DNA of 35,934 nucleotides from positions 1-35,934 of the forward strand of contig CALMKJ010000015.1 of assembly GCA_937867305.1 (NCBI GenBank), given 5' to 3'. The notes beneath the pieces are model-generated. The model saw only the letters and a program-made list of their open reading frames with translations. It searched no databases and was not told the origin of the DNA. Below, piece by piece: positions 24,281 through 34,697 of the stretch. The DNA is from an uncultured Ectothiorhodospiraceae bacterium (GTDB taxonomy: Bacteria; Pseudomonadota; Gammaproteobacteria; JAABTG01). The position numbers and the translations under genes were made by a program. Every line of letters begins with the position of its first letter. The first letter of the stretch is position 1.

Positions 24281-24331
24281 GCCTCTCCACGAGGTTACGG
24301 AGCCGGTCACGGACGGCCAGGGAGGTCGACC

Positions 24332-26755
24332 ATGACGAGGAACGCCTCACAGAACCCCATCAGCCTCGCGTTCGGCGCGGCCTGCGCGGCGGTGGCCGCG
24401 GCCCCCCTCGGCGGCGACGCCGCCGCCCAGGAGGTCCTGCCCGCGCCGCCCGCCCCGTTCCAGGGGCACATCGGGCTGGGCGTGAAGGACTCGAAATCCG
24501 ATTTCCCCCGACCGGTGCAGGCCCCCCCGGGGGCCCCCAACGTCGTCCTGATCCTTCTCGACGACGTGGGATTCGGTGCCTCGAGCACCTTCGGCGGGCC
24601 CATCGCGACCCCGACGCTCGAGCGCCTCGCCCGGAACGGTCTTCGCTACACGCAATTCCACACCACCGCGCTCAGCTCTCCCACGCGCGCGGCGCTGCTC
24701 ACGGGCCGCAACCACCACTCGGCCCACACCGGCACGATCATGGAGACGGCCACGGGCTTCCCCGGTTACGACAGCCTGATGGGGAAGGACACGGCCACGG
24801 TCGCGGAAGTCCTGAGACAGAAGGGCTGGAACACCGCCTGGTTCGGCAAGAACCACAACGTGCCCGACTGGCAGACCAGCCAGGCCGGGCCCTTCGACCT
24901 CTGGCCCACGGGCCTCGGCTTCGAGAAGTTCTACGGGTTCATCGGGGCCGAGACGGACCAGTGGCGGCCCGCGGTCTTCGACGGGACCGTTCCCGTGGAG
25001 CCCTACCTCGGAAACCCCGATTACCACTTCGACTACGACATCGCGGACCACGCCATCGAGTGGGTGCGCCACCAGAAGGCGGTGGCCCCCGACAAGCCGT
25101 TCTTCCTCTACTACGCGCCCGGCGCCACCCATTCCCCCCATCACGCGAAGAAGGAATGGGTCGCCCGATACAAGGGCAAGTTCGACCAGGGCTGGGACCG
25201 GGTGCGCGAGGAGACCCTCGAGCGCCAGAAGAAACTCGGCATCGTCCCGGCCAACACCCGGCTGACCCTGCGCCACCCGGAGGTCCCCGCGTGGGACACC
25301 CTCGGCGCCGATCAGAAAGAGCTCTCCGCCTACATGATGGAGGTGTACGCCGGCTTCCTCTCCCAGACGGACTACAACGCCGGCCGGGTCCTGGATGCCA
25401 TCGACGAGCTGGGCCTGGGCGAGAACACCCTGGTCATCTACATCGTCGGCGACAACGGGGCGAGCGGTGAGGGCAACATCGCCGGCTCACTCAACGAGAT
25501 CGCCTCCCTCAACGGAATCCCGGAGGACGTCCAGGAGATGCTCCGGCGCAGGGACGAGCTGGGCACGTGGAAGACCCACAACCACTACCCCGTCGGCTGG
25601 GCCCACGCGATGTGCGCGCCCTTCCAGTACCTCAAGCAGTACGCCTCGCACTATGGCGGGACCCGCAACGGGATGGTCGTCTCGTGGCCCGCCCGCATCA
25701 CGGACCGGGGCGGAATCCGCCCCCAGTGGCACCACACGATCGACGTCGCCCCGACCATCCTGGAAGCGCTGGGGCTTCAGCAGCCATCCGTCGTCAACGG
25801 GGTGGCCCAGAAGCCCATCGAGGGCGTGAGCATCGCCTACAGTTTCGCCGACGCCGGCGCGCCGTCGGCACGCAGGACCCAGTACTTCGAGATGTTCGGG
25901 ATGCGCGCGATCTACCATGACGGCTGGGTCGCCTGCACGCGGCCCCTCGCGCCGGTGGGGGATCCGAGGGACCCCACCGTCGACGTCATCGACGGCTACC
26001 GGTGGGAGCTCTACGACGTCGCAAACGACTTCAGCCAGGCCGTCGACCTCGCGGACAGGTATCCCGACAGGCTGCGCGACCTGCAGCTCCTCTTCTACGC
26101 CGAGGCCGCCCGGTACGACGTGCTGCCGCTGGACCACGACCGGATGTACCGGATGGACGTCTCCATCCGGCCGAGCCTGAAGGCAGGACGCAGCGAGTAC
26201 GTCTACCACGGAGGCATCGCGCGCATACCGGAAGCCGCGGCCCCCGACCTCAAGAACAGGTCCTTCCGCATCGAGGCGGACGTGGTGCTGCCCAGGGGGG
26301 GCGAAGAGGGGGTCCTGGTCACGCAGGGTGGGATCAGCGCGGGGTACGCGCTGATGCTGGAGGCCGGGAGGCCCGTGTTCCACTACAACTTTGCGAGCGT
26401 CGCGCACTACCGGATCGCCGCCGAAAAGGCCCTGCAGCCCGGCCGGCACAGCATCGTCTTCGACTTCGCGCACGACGGGGGTGGCCTCGGCAAGGGCGGC
26501 ACCGGCACGCTCAGCGTGGACGGGGAGCCGGTGGCGCGGGGCCGGATCGAAAAAACGGTACCGTTCCGGATCTCGCTCGACGAGACGTTCGACGTGGGGC
26601 GGGACACCGGCACTCCGGTGACCGACTCCTACGACGTGCCGTTCCGGTTCACCGGCCAGATCGAAAAGCTCATCGTGAAACCTGGTGATCGGGCTGCCGC
26701 CGGTCCCGAACTCCGGGGCCCGCAGCGAGCGGCGGAAAGGCGCGCGGCGGACTGA
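24332..26755 (+). CDS. Secreted arylsulfatase, Ser-type active site
   Basis: Sulfatases hydrolyse sulfate esters using a formylglycine made from Cys or Ser. The 807-residue product has a long signal-like N-terminus (to about AAAQ, residue 33). The metal site is LILLDDVGFGASSTFGGP (Asp77, Asp78). The active-site motif ALSSPTRAALLTGR places Ser115 where most relatives have Cys. Other family stretches are FGKNHNVPDWQ, GPFDLWPTGLGFEKFYGF and YIVGDNGASGEG. The last 200 residues form a beta-rich domain of the kind found in large arylsulfatases. Ser-type enzymes need the radical-SAM maturase anSME (AtsB); none is visible here. It follows the porin on the same strand and may share its iron control. 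Confidence 0.88.
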   Translation: MTRNASQNPISLAFGAACAAVAAAPLGGDAAAQEVLPAPPAPFQGHIGLGVKDSKSDFPRPVQAPPGAPNVVLILLDDVGFGASSTFGGPIATPTLERLARNGLRYTQFHTTALSSPTRAALLTGRNHHSAHTGTIMETATGFPGYDSLMGKDTATVAEVLRQKGWNTAWFGKNHNVPDWQTSQAGPFDLWPTGLGFEKFYGFIGAETDQWRPAVFDGTVPVEPYLGNPDYHFDYDIADHAIEWVRHQKAVAPDKPFFLYYAPGATHSPHHAKKEWVARYKGKFDQGWDRVREETLERQKKLGIVPANTRLTLRHPEVPAWDTLGADQKELSAYMMEVYAGFLSQTDYNAGRVLDAIDELGLGENTLVIYIVGDNGASGEGNIAGSLNEIASLNGIPEDVQEMLRRRDELGTWKTHNHYPVGWAHAMCAPFQYLKQYASHYGGTRNGMVVSWPARITDRGGIRPQWHHTIDVAPTILEALGLQQPSVVNGVAQKPIEGVSIAYSFADAGAPSARRTQYFEMFGMRAIYHDGWVACTRPLAPVGDPRDPTVDVIDGYRWELYDVANDFSQAVDLADRYPDRLRDLQLLFYAEAARYDVLPLDHDRMYRMDVSIRPSLKAGRSEYVYHGGIARIPEAAAPDLKNRSFRIEADVVLPRGGEEGVLVTQGGISAGYALMLEAGRPVFHYNFASVAHYRIAAEKALQPGRHSIVFDFAHDGGGLGKGGTGTLSVDGEPVARGRIEKTVPFRISLDETFDVGRDTGTPVTDSYDVPFRFTGQIEKLIVKPGDRAAAGPELRGPQRAAERRAAD

Positions 26756-26806
26756 GCGTGTCCGGCATCCACGGGGTGGCCAAGCCCGTGCGCCCCCGGG
26801 TTCCGG

Positions 26807-27757
26807 CTAGCTCAGCAGCGCGATCCACACCGGCAGGGTGACCAGGAAGGCGAGGCTGCTCCAGCTGGCGGTCAGCGCCGCGGCGCGCACGTCCAGGTTG
26901 AAGCGGTCCGCGAAGCCGGCGGCCATGACCATGGTGGGCATGGCCACCTCGAGGATGGCGGCGTTCTGTGCGGGGTGCAGGTCTCCCAGCGCGAGCCGCG
27001 TCAGGCCCCAGACGACGAGGGGCGCGACGGCGAGCTTGACGGCGACCGCGGCCAGCACCGGGCGGGTGGGTCTCAGGTCGCCCCAGGGAATCGACAGCCC
27101 CAGGGTGAAGAGCATGACGGGGATGGTGGCCTGGCCCATGAACCGGGCGGCCTTCACCAGGGGATCCAGCCCCAGGCCGGCGAAGTTCACCACGAAGCCC
27201 AGCACGTAGCCCCACACCGGCGGCAGGGTCAGCACGGTGCGGAAGAGGCTGTGGGCCCGTCCGCCGGGGTGGCCCAGGCCGGTGGCGATCCAGACCCCGA
27301 GGGTCCAGAGCAGGGGGGTGGAGGCCAGCACGTCGGCGAAGGCGGCGTAGGTGCCGCCGGCGTCGCCGTACAGGAAGGTGAGGGTGGGGTACCCCATGAA
27401 GAGCACGTTGCTGAAGCTCCCGGCCAGAAGGATGGCGGCGCGGGACTCGGGGCCCAGGCCCGCACCCAGGCGGGTGCGGTAGAGCAGGGTGTGGAGCAGG
27501 GCCAGGCCGACGAGGATGCCGGCCGCCATGATCACCGGCACGGTCAGCATCTGCCGGTCGACCTGGGCCTGGGCGGCGAGGGCGAACAGCAGGGGCGGGG
27601 CGAACACGTCCACCACCAGGCGGTTCAGGTCGACCCGCAGCCTGGCGGCGGGAAAGGCGTCGGCCCGGTAACGGGTCCACAGGCCGCCCGCGGCCACCAG
27701 CAGGGCGATGGGCAGCCAGACCTGCAGCAGGAGCTGGACCAGGAATTCCGTCGTCAA
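26807..27757 (-). CDS. AEC-family (auxin efflux carrier-like) permease
   Basis: The 316-residue product is a membrane protein of about ten helices in two halves. It shows the AEC/PIN-type features [10 protein letters not shown] near residue 55, [21 protein letters not shown] near 110, [17 protein letters not shown] and the conserved late motif [21 protein letters not shown]. Bacterial members export malonate, malate or other organic anions; the substrate here is unknown. The start is a TTG at 27757 that overlaps the recD2 stop by four bases (TTGA). Expression therefore probably depends on translation of recD2. It converges with the sulfatase gene, 51 bases away; a 6-bp stem at 26770-26790 is the only hairpin seen there. 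Confidence 0.88.
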   Translation of the reverse strand: MTTEFLVQLLLQVWLPIALLVAAGGLWTRYRADAFPAARLRVDLNRLVVDVFAPPLLFALAAQAQVDRQMLTVPVIMAAGILVGLALLHTLLYRTRLGAGLGPESRAAILLAGSFSNVLFMGYPTLTFLYGDAGGTYAAFADVLASTPLLWTLGVWIATGLGHPGGRAHSLFRTVLTLPPVWGYVLGFVVNFAGLGLDPLVKAARFMGQATIPVMLFTLGLSIPWGDLRPTRPVLAAVAVKLAVAPLVVWGLTRLALGDLHPAQNAAILEVAMPTMVMAAGFADRFNLDVRAAALTASWSSLAFLVTLPVWIALLS

Positions 27758-29928
27758 GGTCGCGCCTCCCCTGCCAAGCGCTCGCGCAGGCGGGTGATCC
27801 GCCGCCGGGACTCGTGGCGGCGCACCGCCGTCCGCAGGGCCTTCGGCTCGGCGATGACGACGACCAGCTTCTTCCCGCGCGTGACCGCCGTGTAGAGCAG
27901 GTTGCGCTCCAGTAGCCGATAGTGCTGCATCGCCAGGGGGATCACCACCGCGGGGTACTCCGAGCCCTGGGACTTGTGGATGCTGGTCGCGTAGGCGAGG
28001 GCCAGCTCGTCGAGCTCCGCGACCTCGTAGGGCACCGCGCGGCCGTCGAAGTCCACGGTGACCGTGTGCTTCTCCAGGTCGATCGCCGAGATCCGGCCGA
28101 TGTCGCCGTTGAACACCTCCTTCTCGTAGCTGTTCACCCGCTGCACCACCTTGTCGCCGACCGCATAGGTCGTCCCGAACCTCTGCACCCGCGGCTCGCC
28201 GGCCGGGTTGAGCCGCTGCTGCAGCTCCAGGTTGATGGCCTGCACGCCGAGGCCGCCCCGGTTCATGGGCACCAGGACCTGGACGTCCTCGATGGGGTGG
28301 AGGCCGAATCGCCGGGGGATGCGGGTGGTGACGGTGGCGTAGAGCTTGGCCGCGACGTCCTCGGCGTCGGCCGCCTCGATCAGATAGAAATCGCTCGCCT
28401 CGCCCTTCTCCGGTGCCTGGGGCATCTCCCCGCGGTTGATGCGGTGCGCGTTGGTGATGATCCGGGAGCTGAGCGCCTGGCGGAAGATCTCGGTCAGGCG
28501 CACCGTGGGCACTGCCCCCGAATCGATGAGGTCGGCGAGCACCGCGCCGGGGCCGACCGACGGCAGCTGGTCCACGTCGCCGACGACGAGGAGCGCGGCG
28601 CGGTCCGGCACTGCGCGCAGCAGCTGGTTCATCAACACCGTGTCCATCATCGACGCCTCGTCGAGCACCAGCAGATCGGTGTCGAGGGGATGCTCGGCGT
28701 CGCGCTTGAACTGGAAGCTCGTGGGGTCGAGCTCCAGCAGCCGGTGCACCGTCTTCGCCTCGACCCCGGTCGTTTCGCTCAGGCGCTTGGCGGCGCGCCC
28801 GGTGGGCGCGGCCAGCAGGACGGAGACCCGCTTCGCCCGCAGGATCCGCAGCAGGCTGTTGACGAGCGTCGTCTTCCCCACCCCGGGCCCACCCGTGATG
28901 ATGCAGACCTTGCTCCGCACCATCACGGTGACCGCCTCCCGCTGGGACGGGGAGAGCGTGAGGTGGGTCTGGGCCTCCACCCAGGGCAGCGCCCGGTCCG
29001 GGTCGATGGCGCCCCAGGGGGGCGGCCCCCGGAGCAGGCGCTGCACGTGGGCCGCGCAGCCGAGCTCCGCCCGGTACAGGGGTGCGAGATAGAGCAGGTC
29101 CCCGTCGAGGATCAGGTTCTCGGCGGCCTGCTCGCTCGCGAGCGCCTGCTCGACGATCTCCGCCGGGATCTCGAGGAGCTCGACTGCCATTTCCCTCAGC
29201 TTCTGCGGCGTCGCCGCACAGTGGCCCTGCTCCGACCAGAGCTGCAGGACGTGCCGCACGCCCGCCTGGGCGCGGATCAGGGAGTCACGGGGAACCCCCA
29301 GGCTCTGGGCGATGAGGTCGGCGGTCTTGAACCCGATCCCCCAGACGTCGAGGGCCAGGCGGTAGGGATTCTCGGTGACCTTGACGATGGCCTCGTCGCC
29401 GTAGGCCTTGTAGATCCGGACGGCGCGGCCCGTGCCCACCCCGTGGGACTGCAGGAACACCATGATCTCGCGGATGACCTTCTGCTCGGCCCAGGCCGCG
29501 ACCACCTGCTGCCGACGCTTGGGGCCGATCCCCTCGAGCTCCTCGAGCCGCTCCGGGGTCCGGTCGATGACGTCGAACACCGCCTCGCCGAACGCCCGCA
29601 CCATCTGGCGCGCGAAATGGGGGCCGATCCCCTTGACCATCCCGGAGCCCAGGTACTTCTCGATCCCCTCCAGGGTGGTCGGCGGCACCACCGTCAGCCG
29701 ATCGGCCCGAAACTGCAGTCCGTGCTGCCGGTCGTTGACCCACTCGCCGTGGGCCTCGATGTACTCGCCGGCCGAGACGGCCGCGGCGTTGCCGATGACC
29801 GTGACCACGTCCCGCTGGCCTCTGACCTGCACCCGCAGCACGCAGAACCCCGACTGCTCGCTGTGAAAGGTGACGCGCTCGATGCTGCCGCTCAGGCGCT
29901 CGTGCGGGGCGGGCGGGTTGGGGGACAT
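27754..29928 (-). CDS. recD2: RecD2-type SF1 DNA helicase / ATP-dependent exonuclease subunit
   Basis: RecD2 is a 5'-3' superfamily 1B helicase found without RecBC. The 724-residue product begins with an OB-like domain ([20 protein letters not shown]). Helix-hairpin-helix repeats follow ([20 protein letters not shown] and [17 protein letters not shown]), as in Deinococcus RecD2. The helicase core has Walker [10 protein letters not shown] with Lys352, motif Ia [13 protein letters not shown], Walker [12 protein letters not shown], motif [16 protein letters not shown], and the SH3/UvrD-like end [19 protein letters not shown] and YTAVTRGKK. Length is standard. It is divergent from the ArdC-like gene and overlaps the AEC gene. 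RecD2 proteins act in repair and replication-fork processing. Confidence 0.95.
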   Translation of the reverse strand: MSPNPPAPHERLSGSIERVTFHSEQSGFCVLRVQVRGQRDVVTVIGNAAAVSAGEYIEAHGEWVNDRQHGLQFRADRLTVVPPTTLEGIEKYLGSGMVKGIGPHFARQMVRAFGEAVFDVIDRTPERLEELEGIGPKRRQQVVAAWAEQKVIREIMVFLQSHGVGTGRAVRIYKAYGDEAIVKVTENPYRLALDVWGIGFKTADLIAQSLGVPRDSLIRAQAGVRHVLQLWSEQGHCAATPQKLREMAVELLEIPAEIVEQALASEQAAENLILDGDLLYLAPLYRAELGCAAHVQRLLRGPPPWGAIDPDRALPWVEAQTHLTLSPSQREAVTVMVRSKVCIITGGPGVGKTTLVNSLLRILRAKRVSVLLAAPTGRAAKRLSETTGVEAKTVHRLLELDPTSFQFKRDAEHPLDTDLLVLDEASMMDTVLMNQLLRAVPDRAALLVVGDVDQLPSVGPGAVLADLIDSGAVPTVRLTEIFRQALSSRIITNAHRINRGEMPQAPEKGEASDFYLIEAADAEDVAAKLYATVTTRIPRRFGLHPIEDVQVLVPMNRGGLGVQAINLELQQRLNPAGEPRVQRFGTTYAVGDKVVQRVNSYEKEVFNGDIGRISAIDLEKHTVTVDFDGRAVPYEVAELDELALAYATSIHKSQGSEYPAVVIPLAMQHYRLLERNLLYTAVTRGKKLVVVIAEPKALRTAVRRHESRRRITRLRERLAGEARP

Positions 29929-29949
29929 GGCGCGGATTGTATCGTGCCG

Positions 29950-29999
29950 CCCGGCCTGCCCGGCCTGCCCGGCCTGCCCGGTCCGCCTGGCCCGCCCGG
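29950..29999. repeat. 9-bp tandem repeat between recD2 and the metallopeptidase gene
   Basis: CCCGGCCTG is repeated three times perfectly (29950-29976), then decays through two more partial copies. On the plus strand it would encode Gly-Leu-Pro / Gly-Pro-Pro in one frame. It sits in the 123-base divergent intergenic region, directly beside the recD2 start. Confidence 0.75.
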
Positions 30000-30051
30000 G
30001 GCCGCGCGGGTACGTTATCCTTACGGGGAAGGCCCGCACGAGGAGGCCCGC

Positions 30052-31182
30052 GTGGAAAACACCCCGGACAGACCCGAGCCCGCTGGTGAAGTGCTGCTGC
30101 ACCCGCACCGCATCGGGCGCGTGAAGGGCGTGGTGCTCGCCCTGTTGCGCGCGGGCTTCCAGCCATCGCCCCGGCAGTTGCTGGAGTCGGTGGAGAGAGA
30201 GGTCGAGTGGCTGGCCCGCTGGGACCTGCGGGACGCGCTCGGAGAGCTCGCCGAAGACCGCGCCCTCACGACGGGGTGCCGCGAGTACTGCCGCTTGGTC
30301 GGCCAGTCGCCCGACCTGAAGGAGGCGCTTGCCGGCAGCGGTGCGCCCGAGAAGGAAATCGTCTCCACCATCGACCCCCGCCTGAGGCGGACCCGCGCCT
30401 ATCGAGGCCGCGCGGAGTTCGAGGAGACGGTGACTTTCATGGCCCGGTTCAAGGAGTACGCGCCGTTCAACAACATGCTGGTGCGCCTCCAGAGCCCCGA
30501 GTGCCGCTACTACGCCACCGAGCGGGACTGGCGGGAACGGTTCGGGCGCACTCCCCGGGAAGACGCCAGACCGATGCTCATCCTGGCCCCGCGGCACCCC
30601 GTGCTGCTCGTCTACGATCTGGAAGAGACCAGCGGGCGCCATTTCCCGAAGGAGTCCCTGGAGCTCGAGGAGCTCGAGGGCGAATGGCACCCGCAATGGC
30701 TGTCGCGCCTGGGTGAGAACGCGGAGACGCACGACAGGATCAAGGTCGACTTCAAGGCCCTCTCCTCCACGCTCGCCGGGCACTCCACCATCGCGGCAGG
30801 AGATCGCGGCCACAAGATGAGGATTCGCATTCACGACGGCCTCGACGAGCCGGGCCGTTTCGCAGTGCTCTGCCACGAGCTGGCGCACGTCTACCTGGGG
30901 CACTTCGGCAGTGACCCCGACCACTGGTGGCCGTGGCGGCGCGAGCTGGACCATCGGACGGTCGAAGTGGAGACCGAGGCGACCGTGTACATCGTCTCGG
31001 CCCGAATCGGGTTGAAGGGGACGGGAGCGGAGTACGTGTCGCGGCACCTGGGGGAGGGCCCCGTGCCCGAGCACGTGTCGCTGGACCTCGTCGCGAAGGC
31101 GGCGAGCCGCATCGAGAGAATGGCTCGAGAGCACCTGCGCCCCCGCCGGGAACCGCGGCGAAGGGCGGGCAGGGTCGCCTGA
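30052..31182 (+). CDS. ArdC-like / ImmA-IrrE-type zinc metallopeptidase
   Basis: The 376-residue product has three parts. An N-terminal helical region (about 14-100) is unassigned. A central domain (about 125-200) with [20 protein letters not shown], then [20 protein letters not shown], resembles the ssDNA-binding N-terminal domain of ArdC anti-restriction proteins. A C-terminal zincin domain has [11 protein letters not shown] (His275, Glu276, His279) and a downstream [17 protein letters not shown] helix that could supply the third ligand (Glu305-309). The GTG at 30052 is preceded by AGGAGG at 30041-30046, which decides the start. A TATCCT element near 30016 may be the -10. Function is unknown. 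IrrE/ImmA relatives cleave repressors and ArdC protects DNA from restriction. Confidence 0.7.
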   Translation: MENTPDRPEPAGEVLLHPHRIGRVKGVVLALLRAGFQPSPRQLLESVEREVEWLARWDLRDALGELAEDRALTTGCREYCRLVGQSPDLKEALAGSGAPEKEIVSTIDPRLRRTRAYRGRAEFEETVTFMARFKEYAPFNNMLVRLQSPECRYYATERDWRERFGRTPREDARPMLILAPRHPVLLVYDLEETSGRHFPKESLELEELEGEWHPQWLSRLGENAETHDRIKVDFKALSSTLAGHSTIAAGDRGHKMRIRIHDGLDEPGRFAVLCHELAHVYLGHFGSDPDHWWPWRRELDHRTVEVETEATVYIVSARIGLKGTGAEYVSRHLGEGPVPEHVSLDLVAKAASRIERMAREHLRPRREPRRRAGRVA

Positions 31183-31230
31183 CGCCGGCGGGGCGGAGGA
31201 GAAGGTGACCGGGACGAAACGGGAGGGCCC

Positions 31231-32800
<1,570 letters not shown>

Positions 32801-32807
32801 CCGGAGA

Positions 32808-32834
32808 GGGCGCAGCCCTCCGGCGGCTGCGCCC
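32808..32834. terminator. Hairpin between convergent modA and the His-rich gene
   Basis: A perfect 10-bp stem (GGGCGCAGCC / GGCTGCGCCC) with a 7-base loop lies eight bases after the modA stop and 18 bases past the end of the opposing gene. No T-run follows on either side, so it may act as an mRNA-protecting hairpin or a weak, bidirectional terminator. Confidence 0.5.
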
Positions 32835-32852
32835 CGTCCCGCGGACCGTGGA

Positions 32853-33230
32853 CTACCACCACCCGCCAGAGAAACGGCCGCCTCTGGGGTCGCGCTTGTG
32901 GTCCCTGCGGGGGTGGAAGTCGCGGTGCCCGCCGTCGCGATGGTCGTTCCTCGCGCTGTGCCGGAGCGAGGGGTGACCGCGGTCGCCGTCGTAGCGATGG
33001 TGGCTCGCGCGGTCCATCCGGTGACCGGCACTGCCCCCGCGGGCCTCCGGACGCCGGTCGTGCTGACGCAGGTCCATGCGATCCCCGAGCCCGCGCGGCT
33101 GGGCACGGGTTTCCGTGAACCCGCGCTGCGGGCCAGCGTCTCCGCGTGTGTGGTCCCGGGCCTCCGCGAAGTGGGACAGTCCCAGAGTCGCAACGGCGAG
33201 GGCGACGACCGTGTACTGGATGCGGTTCAT
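32853..33230 (-). CDS. His/Arg/Asp-rich exported protein, unknown function
   Basis: The 125-residue product starts with a signal peptide (MNRIQYTVVALAVATLGLSH then FAEA, cut after AEA). The mature chain of about 101 residues is made almost wholly of Arg, Asp, His and Gly, with about 11 His in motifs such as ASHHRYDGDRGHP, RNDHRDGGHRDFHP and RRDHKRDP, and ends GGWW. It has no predicted fold and looks disordered. Metal binding is a natural guess from the His/Asp content, but nothing proves it. AGGAG lies about ten bases before the ATG. It is transcribed against modA and divergently from modE. A 7-bp-stem hairpin (33251-33272) lies in its leader and an 11-bp-period direct repeat lies further upstream. 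Confidence 0.65.
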   Translation of the reverse strand: MNRIQYTVVALAVATLGLSHFAEARDHTRGDAGPQRGFTETRAQPRGLGDRMDLRQHDRRPEARGGSAGHRMDRASHHRYDGDRGHPSLRHSARNDHRDGGHRDFHPRRDHKRDPRGGRFSGGWW

Positions 33231-33298
33231 TGTCTGCTCTCCTCTGTCCTGGCGAAGGCGTTTGGCTTCGCCTGCGCAGTGAGACTAGGGATACGGCG

Positions 33299-33316
33299 CT
33301 GAACGAGACCTGAACG
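33299..33316 (-). promoter_or_regulatory. Direct repeat, candidate OmpR-family response regulator site
   Basis: On the minus strand CGTTCAG occurs twice with an 11-base period (33316-33310 and 33305-33299). This one-helical-turn spacing is typical of OmpR/PhoB-class regulators. TATCCC and TAGTCT lie about 6-17 bases further on, where a -10 box would be. It is 69 bases upstream of the His-rich gene start. Confidence 0.45.
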
Positions 33317-33361
33317 GGGAAGCGGTCCGTCGTGCCGACGCCTCTCCCCGGGCGACCGGGG

Positions 33362-33390
33362 ATGACAGGGCAACGTTTTCTGGTTATATA
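33362..33390 (+). promoter_or_regulatory. Predicted modEBC promoter
   Basis: ATGACA (33362-33367, 5/6 match) and TATATA (33385-33390, 4/6) are spaced by exactly 17 bases. The ModE palindrome overlaps the -10 box, as at modA, which predicts autorepression. Confidence 0.5.
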
Positions 33391-33404
33391 GGCCTCTATA
33401 TAAC
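33383..33404. promoter_or_regulatory. ModE-binding palindrome upstream of modE
   Basis: GTTATATAG and CTATATAAC are perfect 9-bp inverted arms around GCCT. The overall 22-base layout equals the site upstream of modA (31969-31990). It lies 23 bases before the modE ATG. Confidence 0.85.
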
Positions 33405-33427
33405 GGAGGCACGGAGGCGGCACCGGT

Positions 33428-34012
33428 ATGGGGCAGGCGCAGCGCGACGAGCTACGGGTGGCCGGGCGGGTGTGGCTCGAGGTCGGGGAGCGGCCCTACC
33501 TCGGCCGGGGCCGGATCGAGCTCCTGGAGCGCATCGCCGAGACCGGCTCGATCTCCGCCGCCGCCCGCGCCATGGGCATGAGCTACAAGGCCGCCTGGGA
33601 CGCGGTGGACGCCGTCAACAACCTGAGCGCCACCCCCCTGGTGGTGCGGACCACGGGGGGGCACCACGGCGGCGGGACGGTGCTGACCGAGGAGGGCCGG
33701 CGGGTCGTCGACGCCTTCCGGGCGATGGAGACGGAGTACGGGCGGTTCCTGGAGGAGCTCCGCGCCTCCTGGGTGATCCTGACGAGCGCCGAGGGCGCTC
33801 CGCGCACCAGCGCCCGCAACCGGCTCTGCGGCAAGGTGAGCCGCTGCGTGGAGGGGGCGGTGAACTCCGAGGTCGTGCTCGAGCTCCCCGGCGGCAAGAC
33901 GGTCACCGCCATCGTCACCAACGAGAGTGTGCGCGAGCTGGGGCTCGCGGTCGGCGTGTCGGCCTGCGCGCTCGTCAAGGCCTCGCACGTCATCCTGGCC
34001 GTTGAGGACTGA
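33428..34012 (+). CDS. modE: Molybdate-responsive regulator ModE, single-Mop form
   Basis: ModE binds molybdate and then DNA, usually repressing molybdate uptake genes. The 194-residue product has the winged HTH (about 20-110; [20 protein letters not shown], then [20 protein letters not shown] and [15 protein letters not shown]). One Mop domain follows (about 124-192; [20 protein letters not shown] and on to [14 protein letters not shown]). E. coli ModE has two Mop domains and 262 residues; here only one is present, so ligand sites would have to form between subunits. A GGAGG lies nine bases before the ATG. It heads the modE-modB-modC unit; the stop is seven bases before modB. Confidence 0.93.
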   Translation: MGQAQRDELRVAGRVWLEVGERPYLGRGRIELLERIAETGSISAAARAMGMSYKAAWDAVDAVNNLSATPLVVRTTGGHHGGGTVLTEEGRRVVDAFRAMETEYGRFLEELRASWVILTSAEGAPRTSARNRLCGKVSRCVEGAVNSEVVLELPGGKTVTAIVTNESVRELGLAVGVSACALVKASHVILAVED

Positions 34013-34019
34013 TCGCGCG

Positions 34020-34697
34020 ATGGATTTCAGTGACGCGGACCTGGGGGCGGTGTGGCTGACGCTGAGGCTGGCGACGGTCACCACCGTGCTCCTGCTGCTG
34101 GTGGGCACGCCGGTCGCGTGGTGGCTCGCACGCACCCGTTCCCGCTGGAAGGGGCCGGTCGGCGCGGTGGTGGCCCTGCCGCTCGTGCTCCCGCCGACAG
34201 TGCTCGGCTTCTACCTGCTGGTGGCGATGGGTCCCCACGGTCCGGTTGGCCAGCTGACCCAGTGGCTCGGCCTCGGGACCCTGCCCTTCACGTTCCCCGG
34301 GTTGGTGGTGGCCTCGGTGGTCTACTCCATGCCCTTCGTGGTCCAGCCGGTCCAGAACGCCTTCGAGGCGGTCGGCGACCGCCCGCTCGAGGTGGCCGCC
34401 ACGCTGCGCGCATCGCCGCTCGACCGCTTCTTCACCGTGGCCCTGCCGCTCGCCCGCCCGGGCTTCATCACCGCCTCCATCCTGGGTTTTGCCCACACCG
34501 TGGGCGAGTTCGGGGTGGTGCTGATGATCGGAGGCAACATCCCCGGGGTCACCCGCGTGGTGTCGGTGCAGATCTACGACCACGTGGAGGCACTGGAATA
34601 CGGCGAGGCCCACTGGCTGGCCGGGATGCTGATGGCGTTCTCCTTCGTGGTCCTGCTCGCTCTCTACGGCTTCCGGCCGGGCCGATGGCAGCGCTAG
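34020..34697 (+). CDS. modB: Molybdate ABC transporter permease (ModB)
   Basis: ModB is the inner-membrane channel of the molybdate importer. The 225-residue product has five to six membrane helices. It includes the N-terminal [36 protein letters not shown], and the coupling (EAA) loop [20 protein letters not shown] that docks on ModC. The late stretch [20 protein letters not shown] is typical of ModB/CysT. The ATG at 34020 is seven bases after the modE stop. An upstream in-frame extension would overlap modE and has no family similarity. It overlaps modC by 13 bases. Confidence 0.95.
   Translation: MDFSDADLGAVWLTLRLATVTTVLLLLVGTPVAWWLARTRSRWKGPVGAVVALPLVLPPTVLGFYLLVAMGPHGPVGQLTQWLGLGTLPFTFPGLVVASVVYSMPFVVQPVQNAFEAVGDRPLEVAATLRASPLDRFFTVALPLARPGFITASILGFAHTVGEFGVVLMIGGNIPGVTRVVSVQIYDHVEALEYGEAHWLAGMLMAFSFVVLLALYGFRPGRWQR

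Noticed and set aside
26770-26790. Terminator between the sulfatase and the AEC gene
   Set aside because: The stem is only 6 bp with a 9-base loop and no T-run on either strand, so it may be chance in GC-rich DNA.
29944-30051. A collagen-like Gly-Leu-Pro N-terminal extension of the metallopeptidase, starting at GTG 29944
   Set aside because: There would be almost no room for a promoter beside recD2, no ribosome site precedes it, and AGGAGG marks the GTG at 30052.
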